From Bacillus fungorum (GTDB lineage Bacteria; Bacillota; Bacilli; Bacillales; Bacillaceae_G), in assembly GCF_002746455.1 (NCBI RefSeq), contig NZ_NWUW01000005.1, positions 62,001-126,000 of the forward strand: a DNA stretch of 64,000 bases. The letters are read 5' to 3'. This document shows positions 17,259-26,904 of the stretch, in pieces. Both the position numbers and the translations under genes were made by a program. Numbering within the stretch: the stretch's first letter is position 1; the number at the start of each line of letters is the position of its first letter. The notes below the pieces were generated by a model. The model worked only from the letters and a program-made list of their open reading frames with translations, was not told the origin of the DNA and did no database searches.

Positions 17259-19508
17259 ATGCCTTATTATTTAAAAAAGGTTAAGGAATTAACCCCTAAA
17301 GAAGTAGTAGATAAAGTTAGCAAGAAAGTGAAAAATAAAATACTAAAAAAAACAGAGGAGTTAGTAGATAGGCATACTTCTACGTATTCCCAAAACATTA
17401 ATGGTTATGAAATTGAAAGTCTATTATCCGAGTACGTAATATATGATTTCTCTGATGCAGAAATCTTACAAGTCCAAGAAATATCATCATTATATCTTAA
17501 TCATTACTTTGATTTATTAGGGTCTGGTTGGGAGAATATAAAATATAACATGGACTGCAAAGGAATAGAAGAATTTAAATATAACGCGCCTGTAGTAGAT
17601 TTAAATAATAATATTACAGGCCTTATTAATGAAAAAAATAGGCAATATAGTAAACGTTTGAGGAATATGATATCAACTCAATATATTCCAATTGATTGGC
17701 GCTTAGATTTTAAGTCAGGTTATTATTGGGATTCACATATACATTATTCGAAAGTTTCCTATGGAAAGCATGTAGGAGTAGATGTTAAAATCCCGTGGGA
17801 ATTATCACGTATGCAGCATCTAGTTCAATATGTTTGGGCATATTTACTAGCAAAGCAAGGAAAAAAGGGTTTCAAAGAACCTGAAGTATATGTGAAAGAA
17901 TTTCAGGATGAAGTACTAGATTTTATCTCTATGAATCCTCCTAAATTTGGTGTGAATTGGGTTTGTACTATGGACGTTGCAATCCGAGCGGCAAATTGGC
18001 TACTGGTTTATGATTTATTTAGGGTACATGGTGTGACTTTTTCTCAAGAATTCCAAAAAGTATTTTGTCTCTCTATATATGATCACGGAAAATTTATCTA
18101 TAATCATTTAGAACGTGATGGTGAGGTACGCAATAATCATTACTATTCCAATATTGTAGGGCTATTTTTTATTGCAGCATATTTACCGGTAACAGGGGAA
18201 ACAAAAGAATGGCTGTGTTTCGCATTTCAAGAAAATATTCAAGAGATGCAGGCACAATTTTATAAAGATGGAGCAAATTTTGAGCAGTCAACAGCATATC
18301 ATCGCTTATCAGGGGAATTAGCACTATATGCGACTTCTTTAGGATATGCATTGTCAGAAACTAAAAAAGATATTTTAAGAAAATATAGTATAGAGAAACA
18401 CCTTTCAATTTGTAAGAAGAAAGGTTTTAATCATGATACAAAAGGTTTTTGGAAAGTGCAAGAAGATATATTGTTTCCTGATTGGTATATAGATAGATTA
18501 GAAAAAATTGCAGAATTTACTATGGATATAACTAAGCCTAATAAAGAAATTATCCAATTTGGTGATAATGATAGCGGCCGTTTTTTTAAGATACAACCAA
18601 TATACCAGAAAATGTATGTAAAAAATGCTAAAGAGTTATATTTAAATTTAAAAAATTATAATGCACTTGATGATGATAAAATCTATTGGGATGAGAAATT
18701 TTTAGACCATCGCTATTTAGTAGCTGGAATTAATGCTTTTTTTGAAAGAGCTGATTTTTATCAGTATGTCAATGGGGAATCGATAGAATACAAGATAGTA
18801 AAAGATTTAATACAAGGAAGAGTTAAAGAGAAAAATAAACAAAGCCAACATATAAACTATAAAAATATGTCGATAAATCTATTAAATAAAGTAGATGAGA
18901 AAAATATAAGTTTGTTTAAAGAAAAATCACAATTTGTTGAATATGTATATCCAGCAAATTTGAACCTGATAGATAACATGAAAATTATTTCTTATCCCGA
19001 GTTTGGTATGTACATTTACACTTCAAATAATTTGTATTTAGCAATTAAATGTGGACCTCTTGGAAGTGATGGGAAAGGTAGTCATGATCATAATGACCAG
19101 CTTAGTATTGAATTGACAATTGATGGGAAAGAAATTATAAAAGATCCTGGAACGTATTTATATACAGCTATTCCTGAAAAAAGAAACTTATTCAGATCTA
19201 CAAGTGCACATTTCACAATTCAAATGGATAATAAAGAGCAAAATGATTATTATCATGGGTTACCAGGATTATTTATGTTAAAAGAAAATACAGAAAGCAA
19301 ATGTTTAGGGTTTGATTTAACAAGATTTATAGGATGCCATAGTGGATTTGGAGAGAAAGTATATAGAGTTATAGACATTTTGCATGATAGAGTAGTTATT
19401 TCTGATTATGGTTCTAATCAAAGGATTAAGTATTTTAATTATTATTCGAGTGGTTATGGGAAAATAATTTGCCTAACTGGAGATAATATGATAAAGATCA
19501 ATAATTAG
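17259..19508 (+). CDS. Heparinase II/III-family (alginate lyase-like) protein
   Basis: 749 residues. N-terminal (alpha/alpha) toroid with DGEVRNNHYYSNIVG and, further on, FEQSTAYHRLSGE, the conserved Asn/His and Tyr elements of family lyases. C-terminal beta-sheet domain with GSDGKGSHDHNDQLSIELTIDG and KDPGTYLYT. No signal peptide is visible at the N terminus (MPYYLKKVKELTPKEVVDK), so export or a cytosolic role is unclear. Homologs are common in capsule clusters, often next to the polymerase. Whether this one cleaves or only binds the polymer is unknown. A ten-codon in-frame extension after the stop (IVYRVEIDGI) looks coding-like. Confidence 0.83.
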   Translation: MPYYLKKVKELTPKEVVDKVSKKVKNKILKKTEELVDRHTSTYSQNINGYEIESLLSEYVIYDFSDAEILQVQEISSLYLNHYFDLLGSGWENIKYNMDCKGIEEFKYNAPVVDLNNNITGLINEKNRQYSKRLRNMISTQYIPIDWRLDFKSGYYWDSHIHYSKVSYGKHVGVDVKIPWELSRMQHLVQYVWAYLLAKQGKKGFKEPEVYVKEFQDEVLDFISMNPPKFGVNWVCTMDVAIRAANWLLVYDLFRVHGVTFSQEFQKVFCLSIYDHGKFIYNHLERDGEVRNNHYYSNIVGLFFIAAYLPVTGETKEWLCFAFQENIQEMQAQFYKDGANFEQSTAYHRLSGELALYATSLGYALSETKKDILRKYSIEKHLSICKKKGFNHDTKGFWKVQEDILFPDWYIDRLEKIAEFTMDITKPNKEIIQFGDNDSGRFFKIQPIYQKMYVKNAKELYLNLKNYNALDDDKIYWDEKFLDHRYLVAGINAFFERADFYQYVNGESIEYKIVKDLIQGRVKEKNKQSQHINYKNMSINLLNKVDEKNISLFKEKSQFVEYVYPANLNLIDNMKIISYPEFGMYIYTSNNLYLAIKCGPLGSDGKGSHDHNDQLSIELTIDGKEIIKDPGTYLYTAIPEKRNLFRSTSAHFTIQMDNKEQNDYYHGLPGLFMLKENTESKCLGFDLTRFIGCHSGFGEKVYRVIDILHDRVVISDYGSNQRIKYFNYYSSGYGKIICLTGDNMIKINN

Positions 19509-19714
19509 ATTGTTTATAGAGTAGAAATAGATGGGATCTAAAGTAATGATTATCAAGTAATTGTATACATGTATGTTTTAAATATGCTTCTTTCTATTAT
19601 GTAAAAGTATATTTTTAGGAAAGGGAAGTTATATTTATGGTATTTGTCATAAACAGATTCATTATTTATCACATCCATAGCTCAATATTTTATTGAAAAA
19701 GGCAATAAGTATAG

Positions 19715-21040
19715 GTGACTATTGTTTATCAGGATAAGAATTTAAATAATTTAATTGTAGTTAGGATGATTAATTTGCAAAACCATAAAGTTATTACAAA
19801 TAAACTGGCTTTAAAAATCTACATATTCTTAGCTGCTTTTTTAGCTTTTTTAACGCTAGAACCTTTTTTTGTATGGGGAAATAAATTAAAAGAGGTAGTA
19901 GGGTGTTTTTATGTCGCTTATTTTCTGTTGATTTCCGTTAAATATAAGATTATTTCAAGAGAAAATATAAAATTAGCATTTTATACAATTTTTTTAGTGT
20001 TGTTATATAGTTTTAGGTATGAGGAAATATATAAAATTTTGTATAGCTTTTTATTTTTATGCGCTGTACTTATACCGTTTGTATTAATAACAAACAAAAT
20101 GAAGTTAAAAATTTATGATTTTTTTATTAAAATAATAGCTGTTTCGTATATTCCTGCAATAATTGTTGCCTTTTTACTACTATTGGGGATTGACTTGAGT
20201 TGGGATAATTTAATTAGTTACTCTACAAGTAAATCTCATTATCGACAATATTTATGGAGTGCTAACTACGCAGTATATTATGGATTTTCTGAGCAATACT
20301 TTTTTTCTTATGGAGGGAGTATTGATAGAATATGTGCGATGTTTAATGAACCTGGTGTAGTTGGAACAGTAAGTGCTTTGATTTTAATCTCCAAGAAATT
20401 CAAATTGGATAGGTTATACGAAAAAATAATTTTAGTGGCGGGAATTCTTTCTTTATCCATGGCTTTTTATTTGCTAATAGGTTTGTATATTATAGCAAAA
20501 AATAAAAAATATTTTGTCCTATGTTTCATTGCATACATTTTAATTTTTGCACTCACGCCAAAGGATTCATATTTATATAATAGAATACTTTATCGCTTTG
20601 AAATAAATTCAGATGGTGTAGCGGGAAATAACCGAACAAACGAAGGATTTGAGTATCTATATAAAGATTTTAAGGCAGGAGGTATAAAAGAACAGTTATT
20701 TGGAATGGGAGAAAAGGAATACTTCCAAAAAGCTCTAAATTATAAATCAGAGGCATTATCTTGGAAGACTTTTACCGTTATCAACGGTTATTTTCTTTTA
20801 ATAGTCCATTCCTTGTTCTTTTTATATATTGGCCTTAAAGAAAGGTGTAAAATAGCATTTGTTTTTACCATGTTTTATTTTATGTCTTTGTATCAAAGGC
20901 CTTTCGACTTCTCATTAGGATATTGGTTAATATTTTTTGCTGGTATTCTATACAGTTTAAATAAAGAAGAAAATACAGTTGATAATAAAAGTTTATCGAG
21001 GGGAAATTTAAATGAAGAAAAAAGCATTATTTGCAACTAG
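19715..21040 (+). CDS. O-antigen polymerase-like membrane protein (Wzy)
   Basis: Up to 441 residues with about 10-12 transmembrane segments and a large extracellular loop between late helices, containing RFEINSDGVAGNNRTNEGFEYLYKDF. This fits Wzy/WaaL polymerases, which are very divergent in sequence; no strict motif can be claimed. The start is uncertain: GTG 19715 has only AAAAAGG 13 nt away, and ATG 19766 has GTTAGG close by. The gene overlaps the next one by 29 nt. Very AT-rich. It would link repeat units at the outer membrane face. Confidence 0.75.
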   Translation: MTIVYQDKNLNNLIVVRMINLQNHKVITNKLALKIYIFLAAFLAFLTLEPFFVWGNKLKEVVGCFYVAYFLLISVKYKIISRENIKLAFYTIFLVLLYSFRYEEIYKILYSFLFLCAVLIPFVLITNKMKLKIYDFFIKIIAVSYIPAIIVAFLLLLGIDLSWDNLISYSTSKSHYRQYLWSANYAVYYGFSEQYFFSYGGSIDRICAMFNEPGVVGTVSALILISKKFKLDRLYEKIILVAGILSLSMAFYLLIGLYIIAKNKKYFVLCFIAYILIFALTPKDSYLYNRILYRFEINSDGVAGNNRTNEGFEYLYKDFKAGGIKEQLFGMGEKEYFQKALNYKSEALSWKTFTVINGYFLLIVHSLFFLYIGLKERCKIAFVFTMFYFMSLYQRPFDFSLGYWLIFFAGILYSLNKEENTVDNKSLSRGNLNEEKSIICN

Positions 21041-22163
21041 TAACTATTGGAATTCACCATTCCAAGTAGGTACTCATCATATTGCTAAAGAATTAGTGAG
21101 AAAAGGGTGGGAAATTGCTTATATTTCAGCACCAATCTCTCCTATTCATCGAATGTTCTCACCTACTAAGGAATTCTATGACCGATATGAGATTTATAAA
21201 AAAGGTGGGGAAACTTTTGAGGACGGAAAGGTCTGGTCGTACGTGCCTGGGGCCTTATTGACACCAAATAATAAACCTATTTTAAGAAGTGAAATTATAT
21301 ACAATCATTGGAATAAACTCGGGTATCCTAATATAAAAAGGTTAATAGAACTTAAAAATTTTAAGGAAGTGGACTTACTTTATTTTGATAATGGTCTCCA
21401 AAATTACTTGTTAGATTTTATAAGTTATAAAAAATCAGTTTTTAGGATGGCAGATAAAAACTCTGGTTTTTCTAATAGTACAAAAGCACTAGAGAAAGCA
21501 GAAACAAAGTTATCTCAAAGTGTAGATCGAGTTTTATATACTGCACATACGTTAGAGGATCATGTAAATAGTTTAAAACCTAAAGATACATTATATTTCC
21601 CAAACGGTGTTAACTTAGCTCACTTTTTAGAAAAAAAAGAGCAACCTGTTGAATATAAATCTATTGATAAACCAATTATTGTTTATGTAGGTGCTATAGA
21701 AGAATGGTTTGATTTTAACTTATTTAATGAGATGGCTAAAAGAATGCCAGACTTTGCTTTTGTAGTAATAGGTCCTGATAAATTAGCTAAGCAGTATATT
21801 AATGAAATTGAGAATGTTCATATTTTAGGTAGAAGGAGTTATGATCAACTCCCAGCATATCTTCAATATGCTAACGTAGGGATTATACCTTTTAATGTTA
21901 AAGAGTACGCTCATTTGTTAGATTATGTAAATCCGTTAAAGTTGTATGAATATATGGTTTCAGGTATTCCAGTAGTTAGTAGCAAATGGAAAGAGTTGGA
22001 GTTAATAAATAGTCCAGCGCAATTAGCTGAAAACCTAGATCAATTTATAGACGCCATTAAAGAAGCGGCGAGAGATATGGATAAAGAAAAATATATTAGC
22101 TTTGCAAAACAACATAGCTGGACTAGTAGGGTAGATAATTTGCTAGCAGAAGTATTAGAATAG
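21012..22163 (+). CDS. Glycosyltransferase, TuaH-like (GT-B)
   Basis: 383 residues. The N terminus (ATSNYWNSPFQVGTHHIAKELVRKGWEIAYISAP) and DLLYFDNGLQNYL, LYFPNGVNLAHF and VGAIEEWFDFNLF resemble teichuronic-acid transferase TuaH and relatives. The donor site contains IIPFNVKEYAHLLDYVNPLKLYEYMVSGIPVV. ATG 21012 with GAGGGG 9 nt upstream, beginning within the end of the polymerase gene. Sugar donor unknown. Confidence 0.82.
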   Translation: MKKKALFATSNYWNSPFQVGTHHIAKELVRKGWEIAYISAPISPIHRMFSPTKEFYDRYEIYKKGGETFEDGKVWSYVPGALLTPNNKPILRSEIIYNHWNKLGYPNIKRLIELKNFKEVDLLYFDNGLQNYLLDFISYKKSVFRMADKNSGFSNSTKALEKAETKLSQSVDRVLYTAHTLEDHVNSLKPKDTLYFPNGVNLAHFLEKKEQPVEYKSIDKPIIVYVGAIEEWFDFNLFNEMAKRMPDFAFVVIGPDKLAKQYINEIENVHILGRRSYDQLPAYLQYANVGIIPFNVKEYAHLLDYVNPLKLYEYMVSGIPVVSSKWKELELINSPAQLAENLDQFIDAIKEAARDMDKEKYISFAKQHSWTSRVDNLLAEVLE

Positions 22164-22173
22164 GTGATTAATT

Positions 22174-23268
22174 GTGAAAAAAAAGGTGCTATTAATAACA
22201 GTTAGAGCAGATTATGGTGGAGGACCTGAACATGTATATCGGTTGATAAAAAATATGGATACCAATATAGAGTATTATGTCGCTTGTCCAGAAGAAGAAC
22301 CATATTGGGATAAATATATACAACTATTGGGTGAAGAGAAGTTAATAAAAATTCCGCATAGAAAATTTACATTGAAATATTATTTGGAAATACTAAGATT
22401 TGTAAAGAAAAATAATATTGATATTATTCATTCACATGGAAAGGGAGCAGGTATTTACAGTCGATTATTAAAAGTTTTTGCTCCAAAAAATATAAAGATA
22501 GTACATACTTTTCATGGTATACATTTAGATTATAAGAATCTTATAAATCAAATTTATATTTTTATAGAGAGATTTTTATCTTATTTCACAGATGCTTTTA
22601 TTTGTGTGTCAGATGGGGAACGAGATAAAGTAAATAATGTGAAATTAGTTCAAAATAATAAACTCAATGTTATTGTAAATGGTGTGGAGATTCCAAAAGA
22701 TCATGTAGTTAATAATAATCAAATTTTTAACATCGTTTCAGTTACAAGGTTTGATAATCAAAAAAACTCAAGAAAATCTATAGAAATAATGGAAAACCTC
22801 ATTAAAAGGCATGGATATGAAGAATCTACTTTAACTTTTATAGGTCAAGGACCTCAAGTAAGCGAATTACAAGATTATGTGAATATGAGGAAGTTGGAGA
22901 GGAATATTATCTTTTTTGGCCCTACTCAAAATGTAATAGAAGAAATGCAGAAGTATAATATGTACTTGTCATCCGCAAAGTGGGAAGGTATGCCTTTAGC
23001 GGTATTAGAGGCAATGTCATTGGGATTACCTGCGGTCTTGTCTAATGTAGTTGGAAACCGTGATATTGTAGAACATGGTAAGGATGGTTATTTATACGAA
23101 TTAGATGATACGGATAAAATAGTTGACTTGATAGTTCAATTAAAAGATGAAAAATGGAATTATATGTCGACTAAAGCAAGAGAAAAGGTTGTTAGTAAAT
23201 ATAGTGTGCAACAAATGGTAAAAGGTACAAAACAAATATATTCTAAGATTAGTGGTGTTTCTAAATGA
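22174..23268 (+). CDS. Glycosyltransferase family 4
   Basis: 364 residues, GT-B fold. N-terminal DYGGGPEHVYRLI loop, HSHGKGAGIYSRLL, VNGVEIP, linker VSVTRFDNQKN, and donor-site E-x7-E in WEGMPLAVLEAMSLGLPAV. GTG start after TAGGTG. The last codons overlap the next gene (ATGA). Cytosolic, repeat-unit assembly, donor not predictable. Confidence 0.88.
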   Translation: MKKKVLLITVRADYGGGPEHVYRLIKNMDTNIEYYVACPEEEPYWDKYIQLLGEEKLIKIPHRKFTLKYYLEILRFVKKNNIDIIHSHGKGAGIYSRLLKVFAPKNIKIVHTFHGIHLDYKNLINQIYIFIERFLSYFTDAFICVSDGERDKVNNVKLVQNNKLNVIVNGVEIPKDHVVNNNQIFNIVSVTRFDNQKNSRKSIEIMENLIKRHGYEESTLTFIGQGPQVSELQDYVNMRKLERNIIFFGPTQNVIEEMQKYNMYLSSAKWEGMPLAVLEAMSLGLPAVLSNVVGNRDIVEHGKDGYLYELDDTDKIVDLIVQLKDEKWNYMSTKAREKVVSKYSVQQMVKGTKQIYSKISGVSK

Positions 23269-24389
23269 AGATAGCAATTGTACATGATTGGTTTGTGACA
23301 TATGCGGGAGCTGAAAAAGTTGTAGAACAAATGCTAGATGTTTTTCCAGAAGCGGATTTATTTAGTGTTGTAGATCATCTAGGAGAAAATAGGGGGTTTA
23401 TAAAAAATAAGGAAGTGAAAACCACTTTTATCCAAAAATTACCTTTCTCGAAGAAAAAATATAGAAATTATTTACCATTAATGCCGTTGGCAATTGAACA
23501 ATTAGATTTATCCCAATACGATGTAATTCTTTCCAGCTCACATGCTGTAGCAAAAGGTGTCTTAACTGGTCCAGATCAGATACATATTTCATATGTACAT
23601 TCGCCTATCCGTTATGCTTGGGATTTGCAACATCAGTATTTGAGAGAATCTAAATTAGACAAAGGAATAAAAGGGTTAATAACAAAATCCATTTTGCATA
23701 AGGTTAGAAATTGGGATTACCGTACTGCAAATGGTGTTGATTATTTCATTGGTAATTCAAATTTTATTGGGCGTAGAATATGGAAGGTATATAGAAGAAA
23801 ATCAGAGGTAATATATCCGCCTGTTGATATTTCTGCATTTACGTTACATGAACAAAAAGAAGATTTTTATTTAACAGCATCACGTATGGTCCCATATAAA
23901 AAAATTGATTTAATTGTAGAGGCCTTTGCAAATATGCCAGATAAAAAGTTGGTTGTTATTGGAGATGGGCCAGATTTTGAAAAGGTGAAAGCTAAGGCTA
24001 AAGGTAATATTCAAATTTTAGGTTATCAATCATTTGAGGTACTTAAAGATCATATGCAACGTGCAAAAGGCTTTGTATTTGCTGCAGAAGAGGATTTTGG
24101 CATTACACCAGTAGAGGCACAGGCTTGTGGTACACCTGTTATTACATATGGTAAGGGTGGCGCTACAGAAACTGTTTTGGATTTAAATCATGAGAAACCG
24201 ACTGGTCTATTCTTTAAAGAGCAGACTGTTGAAAGTATTGTTGAGAAGATTAATGAATTTGAAAGAAGTTATAATAAGTTTACTCCATCTAACTGTAGGG
24301 AAAATGCTATAAGATTTTCTCCAGAGAGATTTAGAGAAGAGATTAGAAGTATTGTGGAGGAAAAATATAAAGAAAAATTTCTAGGGTGA
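23265..24389 (+). CDS. Glycosyltransferase family 4 (mannosyltransferase-like)
   Basis: 374 residues. It begins MKIAIVHDWFVTYAGAEKVVEQM and has SYVHSPIRYAWDL, YPPVD, SRMVPYKKIDLIVEAF and donor-site EEDFGITPVEAQACGTPVI. The WbaZ-like subgroup with this AGAEKV start often uses GDP-mannose, which would fit manC/manA directly downstream; that is inference. ATGA overlap with the preceding gene. A terminator-like hairpin begins at its stop codon. Confidence 0.88.
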   Translation: MKIAIVHDWFVTYAGAEKVVEQMLDVFPEADLFSVVDHLGENRGFIKNKEVKTTFIQKLPFSKKKYRNYLPLMPLAIEQLDLSQYDVILSSSHAVAKGVLTGPDQIHISYVHSPIRYAWDLQHQYLRESKLDKGIKGLITKSILHKVRNWDYRTANGVDYFIGNSNFIGRRIWKVYRRKSEVIYPPVDISAFTLHEQKEDFYLTASRMVPYKKIDLIVEAFANMPDKKLVVIGDGPDFEKVKAKAKGNIQILGYQSFEVLKDHMQRAKGFVFAAEEDFGITPVEAQACGTPVITYGKGGATETVLDLNHEKPTGLFFKEQTVESIVEKINEFERSYNKFTPSNCRENAIRFSPERFREEIRSIVEEKYKEKFLG

Positions 24390-24415
24390 GGAGATAAGAT
24401 CTTCCCCTTTTTTAT
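24384..24415 (+). terminator. Internal terminator-like hairpin before manC
   Basis: GGGTGAGGAGAT (24384-24395) pairs, with two bulges, to ATCTTCCCC (24399-24407), followed by TTTTTT. It lies within the operon between co-oriented genes only 47 bp apart. It is weaker than the pre-galU terminator. Confidence 0.5.
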
Positions 24416-24436
24416 TTCTTGTAAGGGAGTGGAAAT

Positions 24437-25816
24437 ATGAAATTAATACTATTATCTGGTGGTTCAGGCAAACGTCTATGGCCATTATCAAATGATTCAC
24501 GTTCTAAGCAATTTTTAAAAGTACTTAAAAATGAGAATGATGAAATGCAATCTATGGTTCAAAGGGTATGGGGACAATTAACAAGCCTAGGGGTTGAAAA
24601 TGATGCAGTTATTGCTACAAGTAAATCTCAAGTAGATATGATTAATAGTCAGCTAGGAAATAATGTACCTATTATCACCGAGCCAGAACGCCGTGATACA
24701 TTCCCGGCAATTGCTCTTGCTGCTTCATATCTATACTCTAAAGAGCATGTTGATTTGGATGAGATTGTAGGTGTATTACCGGTAGATCCATACGTAGAAA
24801 ATAGTTTCTTTGAAAGGCTATTAGATTTGGAAAAGACACTAAACTCTTCAAATGCGGATCTAGGTTTAATGGGGATTACTCCTACATATCCATCTGAAAA
24901 ATACGGTTATATTGTTCCAAATGTAGAGAAAAGCACACAGGAACTTATTCAAGTAAGTCATTTTAAAGAAAAGCCAGCTACAGCAGAGGCGGAAGAACTA
25001 CTAAAACAAAATGCACTTTGGAACAGCGGTGTATTTGCATTTAAATTAGATAAAATTATCTCCCTATTAGATCAGAAAGGACTTCCTGTCCAATATGATG
25101 TGTTAGTTCAACAATATGCAAGTTTACCAAAGATAAGTTTTGACTATGAAGTAGTAGAGAAAACAGAAAATATTGTTGCACTTCCTTATAATGGTTCATG
25201 GAAAGATCTTGGAACTTGGAATACTCTTACAGAAGAAATGGGAACGAACATCCTTGGTAAAGGAAATATGGGGGGTGAGTGTGAGCAAAACCATATTATT
25301 AATGAGCTGGATATCCCAGTTTCTGTATTAGGTCTTTCTAACATAATTGTAGCTGCTAGCCCAGATGGTATTTTAGTTTCAGAAAAAGATGCCAGCCCTC
25401 GAGTAAAAGAATTAGTAGGGGATTGGGATCAAAGACCAATGTATGAAGAGCGTCGCTGGGGTTGGTACCGTGTACTAGATCACACTAAATATGATGATGG
25501 AAACGAAGTATTAACGAAGCGTATTGGTATTACAGCTAGTAAAAATTTAAGCTATCAATATCATAATAATAGAAGTGAAGTTTGGACAGTTGTAAAAGGT
25601 GAAGGTATTTTTGTATTAGATGAAGAAATACGAGTTGTTCGCCCTGGGGATGTGCTGGAAATTCAACCTGGACAGAAGCATGCAATTAAAGCTGTTACAG
25701 ACTTAGAATTTATTGAAGTGCAATCAGGAAGTGAATTAATTGAGGAAGATATTGTCCGGATTTATATGCAATGGAACGAGATAGAGGAAGCTTGTTATTT
25801 AAAAAGTAAAAATTAG
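24437..25816 (+). CDS. manC: Mannose-1-phosphate guanylyltransferase (ManC/AlgA type, bifunctional)
   Basis: 459 residues. N-terminal nucleotidyltransferase with LLSGGSGKRLWPLSNDSRSKQFL, EPERRDTFPAIALAA, FKEKP and LWNSGVF. A C-terminal cupin domain of the type II mannose-6-phosphate isomerase family has YHNNRSEVWTVVKGEG and RPGDVLEIQPGQKHAIKA. It makes GDP-mannose from mannose 1-phosphate, and possibly mannose 6-phosphate from fructose 6-phosphate. A phosphomannomutase is not in the window. It is followed by a second, class I isomerase gene. Confidence 0.93.
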   Translation: MKLILLSGGSGKRLWPLSNDSRSKQFLKVLKNENDEMQSMVQRVWGQLTSLGVENDAVIATSKSQVDMINSQLGNNVPIITEPERRDTFPAIALAASYLYSKEHVDLDEIVGVLPVDPYVENSFFERLLDLEKTLNSSNADLGLMGITPTYPSEKYGYIVPNVEKSTQELIQVSHFKEKPATAEAEELLKQNALWNSGVFAFKLDKIISLLDQKGLPVQYDVLVQQYASLPKISFDYEVVEKTENIVALPYNGSWKDLGTWNTLTEEMGTNILGKGNMGGECEQNHIINELDIPVSVLGLSNIIVAASPDGILVSEKDASPRVKELVGDWDQRPMYEERRWGWYRVLDHTKYDDGNEVLTKRIGITASKNLSYQYHNNRSEVWTVVKGEGIFVLDEEIRVVRPGDVLEIQPGQKHAIKAVTDLEFIEVQSGSELIEEDIVRIYMQWNEIEEACYLKSKN

Positions 25817-25845
25817 TAGTAAGTGCAACTAGAGGTGGAGTCATT

Positions 25846-26793
25846 TTGTATAAAGAACCATTATTTTTTCAACCAGTATTACAGGAGCGGATTTGGGGAG
25901 GGGAATCTTTAAAAGAATTTAATTATGAGTTACCTTCACAAACTACTGGTGAATGCTGGGGAATTTCTGCTCATTTAAATGGACCGAGTATCGTAAAGAG
26001 CGGTAAATATAAAGGTTTAACATTGAAGCAGCTATGGGATGAACATAGAGCATTATTCGGGAACTATCAAGCTGAGCAGTTCCCTTTATTAACTAAAATC
26101 TTAGATGCAAAAAAAGACTTATCCGTACAAGTACATCCTAATGATGAGTTTGCTAACATATATGAGCATGGTGAATTAGGGAAGACAGAGTGCTGGTATA
26201 TTATTGATTGTAAAGAAGATGCTGAAATAGTATATGGGCATACTGCTCAAACCAAGGAAGAATTTAAGGAAATGGTTGAGCGGGGGAAATGGGATCAATT
26301 ACTTCAGCGAAAAAAAATCCAACCGGGTGAATTTTTTTATGTACCAAGCGGAACTATCCATGCGTTATGTGAAGGTACATTAGTATTGGAAACACAGCAA
26401 AGTTCAGATACGACATATCGTGTGTATGATTATGGTCGTGTTGATGCTGATGGGAACAAGCGAGAATTACATGTCGAAAAATCAATTGCCGTATCAATGA
26501 TTCCTCATGAAGATTATAAAGTCTATCCTGAGATTGAAAAAGAGAATGGCGTCATTGTTACTAAATATGTACAAGAAAAGTATTTTTCAGTTTATAAATG
26601 GGAAATTCAAATAGAATCATCTTTTCAACAGAATCAACCATTTCAATTAATAAGTGTAATTGAAGGTGAAGCAATTTTAATAACTGTAAGTGGAGAATTT
26701 CGTATAAAAAAAGGAGATCACTTTATTCTTCCTGGCGGAGTTGAAAGTTTTGTTGTAAAAGGAAATGTGACTTTAATTGTCTCTCATCCTTAG
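25846..26793 (+). CDS. manA: Mannose-6-phosphate isomerase, class I
   Basis: 315 residues, the short bacterial form. Zinc-site motifs: QVHPNDEFA, LGKTECWYII, PSGTIHALCEGTLVLETQQSSDTTYRVYDY. It interconverts fructose 6-phosphate and mannose 6-phosphate and feeds ManC. TTG start after AGAGGTGGAG. Its role overlaps with the cupin domain of ManC, so the locus carries two potential isomerases. Confidence 0.94.
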   Translation: MYKEPLFFQPVLQERIWGGESLKEFNYELPSQTTGECWGISAHLNGPSIVKSGKYKGLTLKQLWDEHRALFGNYQAEQFPLLTKILDAKKDLSVQVHPNDEFANIYEHGELGKTECWYIIDCKEDAEIVYGHTAQTKEEFKEMVERGKWDQLLQRKKIQPGEFFYVPSGTIHALCEGTLVLETQQSSDTTYRVYDYGRVDADGNKRELHVEKSIAVSMIPHEDYKVYPEIEKENGVIVTKYVQEKYFSVYKWEIQIESSFQQNQPFQLISVIEGEAILITVSGEFRIKKGDHFILPGGVESFVVKGNVTLIVSHP

Positions 26794-26904
26794 GATAGGT
26801 CACATTAATTTTGTGATTTCACTTTATCATTTAGTATTATTGCTATAATATAATGAAGAAGTCTTAGTATTTTATTTGTAATTATAAGCAAAGAGGGTAT
26901 AGAA

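Noticed and set aside
14942..23268. Horizontal acquisition of the central polysaccharide genes based on higher AT content
   Set aside because: The segment looks more AT-rich by eye, but no composition statistic was computed, and such loci are generally AT-rich in this group. Recorded but not claimed.
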